NCBI RefSeq assembly: GCF_052324685.1
Contig: NC_135222.1
Location: 2,056,173 to 2,120,172 of the forward strand
DNA length: 64,000 nt
Direction: 5' to 3'
DNA from: Brachyhypopomus gauderio
Taxonomy: Eukaryota; Chordata; Actinopteri; Gymnotiformes; Hypopomidae
In this document: piece after piece, positions 22,301 to 32,559 of the stretch
How positions within the stretch are numbered: position 1 is the first letter of the stretch
Layout: each line of letters begins with the position of its first letter
Made by a program: the position numbers and the translations under genes
Notes under the pieces: model-generated
The model's database searches: none
What the model saw: the letters and a program-made list of their open reading frames with translations, nothing else
Told to the model about the DNA's origin: nothing

Positions 22301-24183
22301 ATATACTAATCAGATTGGTTTGGTTATAAGTATAATTATTTGAAAAATGTACTGCAAAGTAACATGCCCTTGCTCAAAAAAGCTATTTTAAAACAGAAAA
22401 ATGAGCTATAAACTGCCTTATGTAAAAAAAAAAAAAAAGTGTTGAATTTGCAAATGGATATACATTTTGTTGCTTAATTTTCTTCACTGTTTTACTGGCT
22501 TCAGATGTTATTTTATTTATAGATAAGAAACTGCACATGTATGAAGGTCAAATCCTTTACTACCTTTTCAGTAGGATAAGGACTTGTTTCCTAGTAAATA
22601 CATTACTTTAAACCACCAGTCAGGTGTATGAGATAGATGTGTAGTTCACATAAATTGAGTACAATATAAACAAGAACAATTTGCACTTCTAAACTGTGCC
22701 TTGAAAACAGCTTGTGATCACAAAGTTTTCAAAAAGTACATTAACAGTCTAGTTTGTGTGAGCAACTGCTAGACCTTAAGGTGTTTTTTTCTGATTGACA
22801 CCTTTTCAGTTATTTACAACTATAATGCAACAGCATAACCTAAAGTTTGCATGTACAGAACTGAGATCTAAACTTGTAGAAATGGACAAATTAAAGAAAA
22901 GTGAATAATGAAAACTAACTTACAAAACTGCTATCATATGCAAACAATAGTACAGTAAAACTTTAAACATTATGTCAGTCACTATTGCTTCTGTTCTAAA
23001 TCAGTTTGAATGAACACACATGTAAAATGTGCCAATGTTCGACTCTGTATTCATCAAACTTCATCCAGACCTAGATTAGAATTGGCCTTAATATGTTTAA
23101 TCAATTTACGCTTAAGTAAATGATCTTACCCCTCTTGGTCTGTCTGATGTGGTAATGAGAACTTTTGGGTTTGTCAGTTTGTTGAAGTAAGATGAGAACT
23201 CATCTGTTCCTTCATCAAAAGCTACCTGTATTCAATACAAACATGTCCGCATTATTAACATAAAATCTTAAAGCACGGTCTGTTCACACCTATCCACAGA
23301 AACATTTCACACCTCCTCATCTTCTGGGTCTACCGTTGTCTCATCATACAGTCTCTGGTTTTCAATGGTCTTTGGAACCTCTTTTGGTGGGGCCTGCAAA
23401 GGAAATATCATAGACAAAAACCAAGTGGACAGAAAAATCAGTAGTTTGGAAAAGTCAGCAAAACATCAGTGTTAAAATGCCATTTTGACAATCTGAAAAT
23501 CACCAGCAATAATAGAAGGTATATGGCGAGACGAATATGCCCTTTCACATACCTTGTCTCCGAGTGCTTCTCTCTCCTTTTTTCTTTTCTTTCGCAATTC
23601 CAGTTTTTGCTTGAGTGAAAGAAAAAGAAATTCAGTTACCTGGTTGCATTCAAATTAATGTAGTTACCATATTACCCAACACACGCATGTCCAAGATTCT
23701 GATGTCAAATCAGGAATCAGTTTCTGTCCGATTACATAACATTTGATCCCAGGTGAATATGAGAGCATGTTAATTAAAGCTACATCTTTAATCATGTTTA
23801 ATAACCCCCAGCTTAAGTTAGACAGGAGATATCACAGCTAACGTTAGCTAGCTAGCAAGCAAGGAGATACATTATCAGACGAGACAAGCTGGCGGCATAG
23901 TTAAATAACTACAGCTAGATATCTAGCTAGAAAATAAATGACATGCGATTTAGAATGAAGATACCTTCCGTTTATCTTGCTTGATCTTGGTGAACATCAG
24001 ATGTCTCCGCTGTTTATTCTTTATGGTCGACACGCTGAATGTGGGGGGGAGCGAGGACTCTGCCGGCTCCACTGAACCACCATCCTCCGCCTCCTGGACG
24101 GGCTGGTGCCGTTTCTTTACTTTTTTAACTTTAGTCTTTGTATTAATCGTGTCTTCCGAGACTGGTACCTCAACGAAATCCAT
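19344..24183 (-). CDS. rpf1: Ribosome production factor 1, Brix domain protein (9 exons, complete)
   Basis: This is a nucleolar Brix-family protein of pre-60S ribosome assembly (yeast Rpf1) that binds pre-rRNA. The exons (high to low) are 24183-23965, 23609-23553, 23393-23313, 23225-23130, 22054-21901, 21783-21701, 21423-21242, 19630-19504 and 19385-19344. All are in phase and give 346 residues (human 349). A basic N-terminus ([12 protein letters not shown]) precedes the Brix domain at about residues 135-325: [43 protein letters not shown]-like [44 protein letters not shown], then [13 protein letters not shown] and the C-terminal SRRKFHL. Intron 7 carries a transposon right at its donor. Its place between DNASE2B and SPATA1 matches human synteny. 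Confidence 0.97.
19879..21234. mobile_element. hAT-like element inserted at the RPF1 intron 7 splice donor
   Basis: The ends are CAGGACTTAATTTG (left) and CAGTGCTTAATTTG (right, reverse complement), matching at 12 of 14. The octamer ACAATACC flanks both sides (19871-19878 and 21235-21242), an 8-bp hAT-type duplication. On the RPF1 strand the right octamer reads GGTATTGT: the last base of exon 7 plus the first seven bases of intron 7. So the insertion lies 7 nt inside the intron and the donor sequence now exists at both ends of the element. It has no transposase ORF. Part of another dispersed repeat (CAGGGTTCATACAC near 20216) appears nested inside. Confidence 0.88.
20888..21000. repeat. Two-copy tandem duplication inside the hAT-like element
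   Basis: AAATGAAGGCAGCACAGTGG followed by AGATGTTATTGGGGCAG occurs at about 20888 and again at about 20947. Both copies end GTGTGGTTGAGTCCCAA. The second copy lacks a GTGTGAGT-like stretch, giving units of about 59 and 54 bp. Confidence 0.75.
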
Positions 24184-24946
24184 GTTGTTGCTGTTACTAA
24201 CAGCTTACCTGAATTCACGTGGGTCTGAAAATTTCTTTCCGTGTTTCCGTTTAGTCTGAGGTTCCCGAATCCTTCCGAGGCTCTTTGGGGAACTCAGGTT
24301 TGTCACAGCGCCCCCTAGCGCCGAGGAGGACTCCGGCTATACTTACACCGTACGATAGCTAAGGAATCATTCCGCTGACATTTTAACATTACAGTGTTAA
24401 AAATGAAGTTCAAAATACACTCTCATGCATGTTAATCCATACACCTATTGTCTGTCCCTTACCCCGAAACTCCACTTTTATTAGATAATGCGGTAGCCCA
24501 CATGTCTGCTAGCTAATTTATGCAGAGCAAATCCTTTTGACGAAGAACACAACGAAAAGAAAGATGAGCAGGACCGTACATTTCAGCACGAATGGACAGA
24601 GGAAGTTATCTTTGTGGAGAGTACAGGTTCTGCGGTTTGTTCAATAGGCTATACAATGAAAAAATCTTCAAATATAAAAAACTATCAAATATAAAGCGAC
24701 ACTTCCACACACGCCGGGCTACATTTGCATAGAAATATCCAGCGTGGAACAGCAGGAAGAAAATCAGACTTATTATACTCAACAATTGTTGGTCTTCCTT
24801 AAAAATTCACGGATTTAATTGTATTCAGTGTTTTAAAATTGTTTTATGGCTCTCACGGAAATACATTTTACAGGGTTGCCAACTTTTGACGTTCGCTCGG
24901 AGTGAGATTTTAACCTGGAGCCGGTGGCGAGTGTATTTTGTTGAGC

Positions 24947-24977
<31 letters not shown>

Positions 24978-25379
24978 GTTGATTCAATTTTCTATAAAGG
25001 CAGAAGACACTCATCACTGTAAGCTATATGCAATAATCCATTAGAGATAATTCGGCTAAAGAGACTACTGTTTAACTAAAAAGATAATCTAAAACGTTAC
25101 TGTAACAGATAACAGACAAACAGTGCCACTTACTACATGGCACTGTTGTATGGTTAGCCCAGAGGAATATCAAACTTAGGGCCTGGTGACCAACAGCACT
25201 GTAGAGTTTGTCCTCTAACACACAGGCATGTTTAACACAGAGATATGTTAAAGTAGTGAAAACATTTAAACATTGAAAAGCACTCTTTCTTCCTTTGGTC
25301 ATTTGATGTATAGCCTACCTGTAACTGAATGCATATTGGAGGATGTGTGAGAATGTTTTGCGTGGTTGTGTTCTTAACA
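24184..25379. other. RPF1 upstream region with poly-G tract
   Basis: No gene is visible. The first 150 bp upstream of the RPF1 start are GC-richer and contain TTCCG motifs (possible ETS-type sites), consistent with a TATA-less promoter. CAGGGTTGCCAACTTTTGAC near 24871 resembles a dispersed repeat that also occurs near 29874. A 29-base G run follows at 24947-24975. Confidence 0.5.
24947..24975. repeat. Poly-G homopolymer, 29 bases
   Basis: It is an uninterrupted run of G after TTGAGC. It is one of several long G/C homopolymers in the window (29931-29953, 29972-29986, 56246-56264, 63416-63453, 63597-63624, 63977 to the end). Length may be unreliable in assembly. Confidence 0.9.
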
Positions 25380-25407
25380 CACACACACATCGCATGTTGT
25401 GTTCTTA

Positions 25408-25484
<77 letters not shown>
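25380..25484. repeat. (CA)n-(TA)n compound microsatellite
   Basis: Short (AC) runs, with an internal duplicated TTGTGTTCTTAACACACACA segment, lead into an uninterrupted (TA) run from about 25430 to 25484. ORFs through it are low-complexity chance. Confidence 0.9.
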
Positions 25485-25486
<2 letters not shown>

Positions 25487-25629
25487 CATTCCCAATTATG
25501 TTTAATTAAAACTTTAAAAAAAATCCTATTCATCTCAAAATAAGGGAAAGACCCCTTCCCTCTAAAGGTGCTTAACACTGTCCATTGGAATGTTTCCACA
25601 CTTCCACAGATTAAATTAGATCATAAGAT

Positions 25630-28270
25630 CTAACAGCTTTCATACCATGCCACTGCCTGACGTAAGGCTCTGTAGATGCCTGGGTTTTGAGAACACACAA
25701 GACCACCACCTCTCCGTGCTTGTCCACTCTCCCGGTTCAGGTCACCCACACATGCCCATTGGGCTTTGGATGCCAGGGACACACACCACTTGGAGTGGTC
25801 CTCATAGGAAGTAAATACGACGGGTCCTGGCAGGCCGATCCTTCTAATGTTCATGGCATGGTAGGGCAGTGAGCAGTTGGATGGGAGATGGTGGGGCTCT
25901 CGTTGCCAGGTTTCCACGAGAACATCTGTCATAAGTGTCTGTGCTACCCAGCCAGCATAAATGTCTGTAATATCAATAGAAGACCACGGTTATGGGTGGA
26001 CCAACATGGACCTTCACTGTGTGTGCATGTATTATCCATGTGATCTGTGTGATCTGCATGGAACATGGTATTCTGCACGTTCTGAAAGCATTGCACCTAT
26101 TACACAAGCAATATAAACAGGTAGTCAAGGACAGAATTGTACTTTGGCATGCCTAAAAGTCAACAAATGGCTGTGTGTCTATCCAAAAAGCAAAGGAAGC
26201 ATGTGCAGTGTGTTACCTTCAAGCAGAGAAGAGGTCCAGAATGCTCTTACCATCAATGTAGCTGTGAGATTTGGCAAAACTGAGGAAGGTCTCTCCCAGG
26301 ACCGACTTCAGCTGCACCAACCTCCTCCTGGGGGCTACGGCTGGCGTTTTTCCAGCACAGAGATGTGCCATGTCTGTCATGTCTGTGCTATATGCCACCG
26401 GTACTGAGCAGTTGTACACACGTGGATTCATGTAGGCCAGTTGCTGTGCTGATGAATACAAGGATGAGCATTTAGAGATTTTAACATCAGAGTAATTCAA
26501 AATCACCGGCACACAAATGAGTCATGTGATTGGTAATATGAAATGAGTCATGACTCATGTGATTGGTAATGCTAAATATGCTTTATTTATAATTTTACTG
26601 TATACAGAATTACAGGATACGAGAAAAATTTCCTAATGTTAGATTTTTTTGTAATATGTTGACATAGTCTGCTCACAAATTTTTTGGAACTCTTTGTAGT
26701 TGTAAGTAGTGCAGTGAAACATCTGGCCAAAGACTTTTCCAGTGGAGGGGTAGCCAAAACCCGTCTCAGGAAATGGTGGAAAGTGAGGAACACTGTGTGT
26801 TAACCAGAATCCCTGAGACTGGTCAAAAAGCACCATACCTAGACAACATGTACACAGCACAGCACAATCACTCATTGCATATCATCCTTCAGTGTGAAAA
26901 GAACATTTTTTTTTTTTGGTGACCTGCTAATTCCATTTGAATCATCTCTGCACACTGTACATGGCAGTGTTTGACCAACCTGGATACTTTGAACTGCAAA
27001 CTTTGACATTGATGCTGACAAAACCAAGACAGTAACAAAACAAAATGCCCAAATCAAAGGACAGCGGTGTGTTGCTAGGAGTCCATTTTCCAGGAAAATA
27101 TGAACAGCCCATAAATGGAATACATAAACATTATCTGATTCAGGAAAAATATGAAAGCATGAAATCAGTATTTAGTCAACAGCTCTTATCAGCTATGGTC
27201 TTTGCACTAGACCTCCCCTCTCTGAAACATCAAATAAACGTGCTTTGAAGTTTAAAAGTACCTTTTGTGTGCCCGTATTAAAAGTACCTTTTGTGTGCCC
27301 GTATTAAAAGTACCTTTTGGGTGCCCGTATTAAAAGTACCTTTTGGGTGCCCGTATTAAAAGTACCTTTTGGGTGCCCGTATTAAAAGTACCTTTTGTGT
27401 GCCCGTAGTTATTCAAGTACTTCAGCACCGGAGGAGCATCATTGTAGACCATGTATGCGGAGCTGTTCAACTGTTGAATAATCAGTATTGTTTATCACTG
27501 AATTTGAACTATATTTAAATAAGTAATGCTTCAGAAAAAAAACCTACTTATGTCATTTTTGCTATTCATGTTAAACCTAGATGTGGGAACAGTTCTTCTT
27601 AAGCACTTAATCACAGGAGAAGTGGCAAAATAATCATGCAGTGTAAAGCAGCTTCTTGTTTTGACACCTATAATCATACCTCATATCTATGGTACACCTA
27701 TAATCATACCTCATATCTATGGTACATATCTATGGTACACCTATAATCATACCTCATATCTATGGTACATATCTATGGTACACCTATAATCATACCTCAT
27801 ATCTATGGTACATATCTATGGTACACCTATAATCATACCTCATATCTATGGTACATATCTATGGTACACCTATAATCATACCTCATATCTATGGTACAGC
27901 TGGATGAGGGTCCTGCCTACTGCACCTTTACTGGTATTCACCACATGTGTACTGAACTGCCAGTCTGTCAGTGAAGGATCCAAATACATGTAGTCAACTC
28001 CACTTCCCACAGCACCCTTTATATATTTGGGCAACTTGTACACGACAAACCTTACATTGCAGAGAACAAAGACATTGTGAGCATTTCTAAATATCAAACA
28101 TAATCAAACATTTACTAAAAACCTTCATCAGACAAGAAAACAAGTGGAAAGTCCATCTACCAGTCAACGGGCTTCCCTTCTTCATCCAGGCAGGACAGTT
28201 CTGTCTCACACAGGGAACCGAAGACGAATGCTTGGATGAAAATCGAACAGAAACTCCAGACTGAGAACAT
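25630..28270 (-). CDS. dnase2b: Deoxyribonuclease-2-beta, acid DNase II family (6 exons, complete)
   Basis: This is an acid, divalent-cation-independent endonuclease of lysosomes; in mammals it degrades lens-fibre nuclear DNA. The exons (high to low) are 28270-28161, 28050-27882, 27470-27392, 26838-26677, 26448-26251 and 25964-25630. All are in phase and give 350 residues (human about 361). A signal peptide precedes SCLDEEGKPVDW. Both HxK active-site motifs of the fold are present: HTK at residues 117-119 (NYGHTKG) and HSK at 296-298 (YEDHSKWC). Other family blocks are YLDP, GFWLTHSVPHFP and SNCSLPYH. Exons 2 and 3 each end inside a minisatellite that repeats their splice donors. It sits between UOX and RPF1, as in human, which supports 2B over DNASE2. 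Confidence 0.95.
27253..27408 (-). repeat. 26-bp minisatellite containing the DNASE2B exon 3 splice donor, 6 copies
   Basis: There are six head-to-tail 26-bp units starting at 27253, 27279, 27305, 27331, 27357 and 27383. The last unit is the real exon/intron junction: on the gene strand each unit carries the exon tail (CACACAAAAG), the donor GTACTTTT and AATAC. The exon ends at 27392, so the last 17 exon bases are inside the array. Units 3-5 have CACCC in place of CACAC. Each unit adds 26 nt, so use of a downstream copy would shift the frame. Confidence 0.95.
27664..27895 (-). repeat. 43-bp minisatellite containing the DNASE2B exon 2 splice donor, 6 donor copies
   Basis: A 30-bp core (gene strand: ACCATAGATATGAG then GTATGATTATAGGTGT) occurs at 27664, 27694, 27737, 27780, 27823 and 27866. 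In four units it is followed by a 13-bp extra copy of the exon tail, making the 43-bp period. The copy at 27866-27895 is the genuine junction; exon 2 ends at 27882, so its last 14 bases belong to the array. Read-through from the true donor meets TGA at once (GTA TGA). Confidence 0.95.
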
Positions 28271-28742
28271 TTTCTCTCTGTGGCACATAATGGATCACAA
28301 GGCTTATTGACAGGAACAAAGAACTAGCCAGTTGCCAATGCTAGTTCCTTAGGTTTCCTCACATCTACTTATAGTGAAACAACATGTGTGCAGCTGTGTG
28401 TGTATGAAAGAGGAAGTTGGGTTTTTTGTCTCATGACATTCTTAATGGCAGATATGACCTAAAGAACAAGGAGCACTGCACTGCTTTCTGCTGGTGTCTT
28501 GTTAAAAGAAGCTACAGTAAAGTAGCTCATCTCCTCTCCTAGAGGTCTACTATACACTTCAATACGCTGCAATTCTGGATGCTACTGTAGGCCAAAATTA
28601 ACTGGATTAGGTGTGTTGTTTTACAGCTGTTTGTTTGTAGGGCTGTAGATCTGTAAGATCAGTGCATGGCATAAAACATGATTTACATGAAAAGTTGAAA
28701 AGTTAGAAGCCAAGATAAATTAAACACCACTATGGCCATGAA

Positions 28743-29703
28743 CATAGGCGTGCAGACATAGACATCAGGTGCTAAAGCACCACCAACTCTGCCCTTTATC
28801 AACGAAAGTGCCCTTTGAAACTTCGGTTTTAAAAATATTATATTATGATTATTAACATTTTACTGAGGTCGGTTTAAATCGATCTTTTGAAAACCTGAGC
28901 GATTAAAAACAATGCCCTGAAATGCGCCACCACCTCGCACACACCCGACCTCTCTCTTCCTTTAACACCAGATGCGCTGCAGCAGCAGCCTGGTAACATA
29001 CACATCAAGTCAAATCGTACCGTTTGCCCTCTAAGCCCAACGTGAAATCATTTTGTTGTGCAGTAAAATGTCTCATACAGCACCAAACTACTAAGCATTT
29101 TTAGCCGACTGGTCATCTGATAAACTAGTCGCTCTAGCCCAAATCAATGAAAGATAACGTGAGGACGACCACATACAAATAATTAAGGTAGAATTTGCAA
29201 ATCTATGTGTTAAGCTGAACGTTTTCTGTTGTATGCTATAGGTTTTGTTAGGCAACATAAATTAACACATTCATTTGTGAAAGAAGAAACGGGAAGTTCC
29301 CCATTACCTGTGAAAAATGCCCATCTGCATTCATGTAATGACACAGAAGGAGTAGCCTATAACTCCTTCTCCTACTTTTAGGTCTTTTTACTGTCTTAAT
29401 TGTAGGCATATATTGATTTAATAATTCCAAAATATATGCAACAAGGCCTGCAGACAGTGGAGGGTAAACAGAAGTTAACTGAAGGACTTAACATTGACTG
29501 TATATACTTAATATTGGATATGGATTTTATCAGTTGGTGGTGTGACTTTTTTCCGTTGAAAACTCACTTTTAGAGAATAAATAAAAGTCAAAATTCATTC
29601 AACATATGCGTGTATTTTTTACAATGAAGTGTTCCACGTGTGCTAAAAAGCGCCCTTTTCCCCCCTGAGCACTTGCCCCCCAAAATGTCTGTGCACGCCA
29701 CTG
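28743..29703. mobile_element. hAT-like MITE with perfect 8-bp target duplication
   Basis: The inverted ends are related to CAGTGGCGTGCACAGACAT (right end, reverse complement) and CATAGGCGTGCAGACAT (left end). GCCATGAA flanks both sides (28735-28742 and 29704-29711). It is 961 bp, non-coding, and lies between the divergent DNASE2B and UOX genes. Fish genomes carry many relatives of this terminus. Confidence 0.88.
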
Positions 29704-29873
29704 GCCATGAATATTAGCTTTCATTTACTGAAGCACCAGGGCACATGCAACTGCTATTAAAAATAATAAAAGATTAAAAATGAAAGGTTTTTGACCTTGA
29801 ATTTTTCTCAGTAATACAACAAAGGACACAGAAATAGGCTGTGTACTGATTAGCTATTATAACTAGGGTTGCC

Positions 29874-30106
29874 ACCTAGGTCTGACAAAAAACAAGAACA
29901 CTCTGTCATACGCGAACGTAAATTGTTGACGGGGGGGGGGGGGGGGGGGGGGGCGAACGTAAAATGTTACCGGGGGGGGGGGGGGGTGTAAAATGGACAC
30001 AGCGAGAAAAAAAGACGGATTTAAAGTGTGCAGAAACAGTCTAAATAGTCGTTTGAACTAACCTAGTGAAAACCGGGACATTTTTTTGCGACAGGTGGCA
30101 ACCCTA
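29874..30106. mobile_element. Small inverted-repeat element carrying two poly-G runs
   Basis: The ends TAGGGTTGCCACCT and AGGTGGCAACCCTA are inverse over 14 bases. Inside are two similar segments, each with CGAACGTAAA and a poly-G run (29931-29953 and 29972-29986). The flanks ATTATAAC and ATATAACA are similar but not identical, so the target duplication is unclear. Confidence 0.65.
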
Positions 30107-30139
30107 ATATAACACTATCCTGTGTTGTACGCAAGCTAT

Positions 30140-30272
30140 CATTACATGTCCCCCCCACTTTTTCAAAAGCCGGTTTTGGTCCCCCCCAGTTTTTACGGTT
30201 AAAATCAAATATTTAAATAGCGCCGAATCCATGTCCCCCCCACTTTTGAAATCAAAATTACGTCCATGGTTG
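30140..30272. repeat. Repeat with CATGTCCCCCCCACTTTT motifs
   Basis: CATGTCCCCCCCACTTTT occurs twice (about 30146 and 30230), with a related GGTCCCCCCCAGTTTTTACG between. It resembles a dispersed transposon remnant. It ends about 180 bp upstream of the UOX start codon, so it may overlap the promoter. Confidence 0.5.
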
Positions 30273-30451
30273 TAGTGAATCTATATATTTGAAACCAGTA
30301 CAGTCCTGAACATAAATATGACCTGTTGGACCCATTGCGAAACACAGGAGACACCACCCCCTTAATATAATCCTCTGTCTCCACTAAGCTCTATTTCTGG
30401 GGACAATCTGGAGGCTAAAAGAACACACTCTGAGAACAACTTTGAAAAAAT

Positions 30452-32500
30452 ATGGCTACCTCAAATCAGGTATAAATATTTTTGCTTAAAGGCTATTCCA
30501 GTCAAACTCAGTTAGCCTCATTGTTTAGATACTACAATATTTATGTCTATTTATATTTACATTATTATTTATCATAACATAATAAATATTTGTAACTCAG
30601 TGCTTTAACCATAAAATGTTTCCACAGAATGTGGAGTTTGTGAGGACAGGGTACGGGAAGAACCTAGTAAAAGTTATGTATATACGGAGGGAGGGGGCTT
30701 ACCACTACATAACTGAGATGAAAGCCGACGTCCAGCTGACACTGAACTCTCGCAAAGACTACCTGACTGGAGACAACTCTGACATCATCCCTACAGACAC
30801 GATCAAGAACACAGTTCATGCACTGGCCAAGCTAAAGGGAGTAGGTGTACCATTCCAAGACACATGAGGTTCAGAGAAACTCATTAGTGATCAATTAACT
30901 AATTCCTTTGTAATTCATGCATGCAGTGAAGGCAAAGCTGCTACGCTTATTTCAGTGGTGATTTTTATTATCTGCTTAAGCTCACCGGATTCCAAGGAAA
31001 ATTATAGATGTATGACATATAGGTTTGCATAAGCTCTTTACATAAGTCCTATTCTTTATAGAATAGTTAACTAATTGGCTTTACTATCACTAATATAGTA
31101 CATATTTTCTTTGGGTGAATCTGTTCTGTCATAATAATCTGGGACTGAAGCTACAAAATGGATGGAGCGATCCTCAGTTTTGTCTTTGATAGGTTAACAC
31201 TATTGAGGGTTTTGCCCTGGACATCTGCAACCACTTTCTGACAGCGTTTAAGCACGTCACGCGAGCAAAGGTCAACATTGAGGAAGCTCCCTGGAAGAGA
31301 CTGGATAAGGTATCTCAATACCTTTCCAATACTGATGGGTCTTTCTAACAGTCATGTGTTTTATGATGATAGGATTGTCAATATCTGTTTTACAGAATGG
31401 CACTCAGCATGCTCATGCATTTATATTCTCTCCTGAAGCTTGGCACTTCTGTGAGGTAGAACAGTATCTAAATGGTGAGTGATACACCGTGTTCACCATA
31501 CTCTTAGGTTTGTGATACCAAAAATATCCATCTCAATTTAATGGAAAAGTTAAGGATTCCCTCGGTTATTGTTGCTGTGTGAATTTTCAGAGAACCCAGT
31601 GATTCACAGTGGGATCAAAGACATGAAGGTTGTAAAGACCACGCAGTCAGGTTTCGAGGGCTTTCTTAAAGACCGCTTCACTACCCTCCAGGAGGTCAGG
31701 GACAGGTTCTTCTGTACCTCTGTGTATGCTAAGTGGCGCTACAACAAGCACTGGGATGTGCCATTTAACACCACATGGTAACCAAAAAAAGAGAATAATT
31801 TGTAGAGGATTAATAATGTATGTGTTAAAAGGTTACAGTTTGTATGGTCTTTGCAGGGACAGGGTGAAGGACACAATCATTGAGAAGTTTGCTGGGCCTT
31901 ATGACCGTGGGGAGTATTCACCTTCTGTTCAGAAGACTTTGTATGATACACAAGTTCTTGTTCTTGACAGATTGCCAGAGGCAAGTTAGATTCATGCCAT
32001 TTCAATAATAAATCATTTTCAAAACGTTTGAGTATGAACAAAGTCAGGTAATCTTCAGGACATGCACCTTATTTAACAGATTGAGGAGATTGAAATAATC
32101 ATGCCAAACCAGCACTACTTTACGATTGACATGACAAAGATGGGTATCTCCAACAATGATGAGGTTAGTTTGCTAAAATATTCTTAGAAATCAGAGAAGC
32201 TTGATTAAATATATTGTTTAACTTATTTCAGTATATATGACTTTTATTGTCTAGATAAAATGATCAGGTCCACGGAGACCACGGCAACAGTTCACAAATA
32301 AATTGGCTTTATTTTAGATACAGTGCTATATATAAAAACAGAATACAGAAATGAAACCTCTCCTTAAGAGTGATGTGTTAAGAGTGACATGTTAAAAATG
32401 TGTTAAAACTCTTCATCTCTTCCAGGTTCTTCTACCTCTGGATAACCCTTCTGGAAACATCACAGGGACCGTCCGACGGAAGTCACGGGCTAAACTTTGA
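30452..32500 (+). CDS. uox: Urate oxidase (uricase), 8 exons, complete
   Basis: This is a peroxisomal cofactor-free oxidase that converts urate to 5-hydroxyisourate; it is a pseudogene in humans and other apes but intact here. The exons are 30452-30469, 30628-30840, 31193-31309, 31396-31474, 31591-31777, 31857-31980, 32080-32163 and 32426-32500. All are in phase and give 298 residues. Conserved blocks are [76 protein letters not shown] and the [10 protein letters not shown] region. The C-terminus RAKL is a PTS1-type peroxisomal signal. Intron 6 uses a GC donor (GAG then GCAAGT). The first exon encodes only MATSNQ. AATAAA lies at 32554. Confidence 0.97.
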
Positions 32501-32553
32501 AACCAATCTGAAAAATGGGTCATCCACACAAAATGGCATTCACACAGAGGTTT

Positions 32554-32559
32554 AATAAA
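32554..32559 (+). terminator. UOX polyadenylation signal
   Basis: AATAAA occurs 54 bp after the UOX stop codon; A-rich sequence follows. It is a reasonable 3' end for a short UTR. Confidence 0.65.

Noticed and set aside
27045-27248. 67-codon plus-strand ORF
   Set aside because: It is antisense in DNASE2B intron 3 with no domain or conservation evidence.
27253-27895. CRISPR-like look of regularly spaced repeats
   Set aside because: Units are contiguous tandem copies without variable spacers, in a vertebrate gene intron; they are minisatellites.
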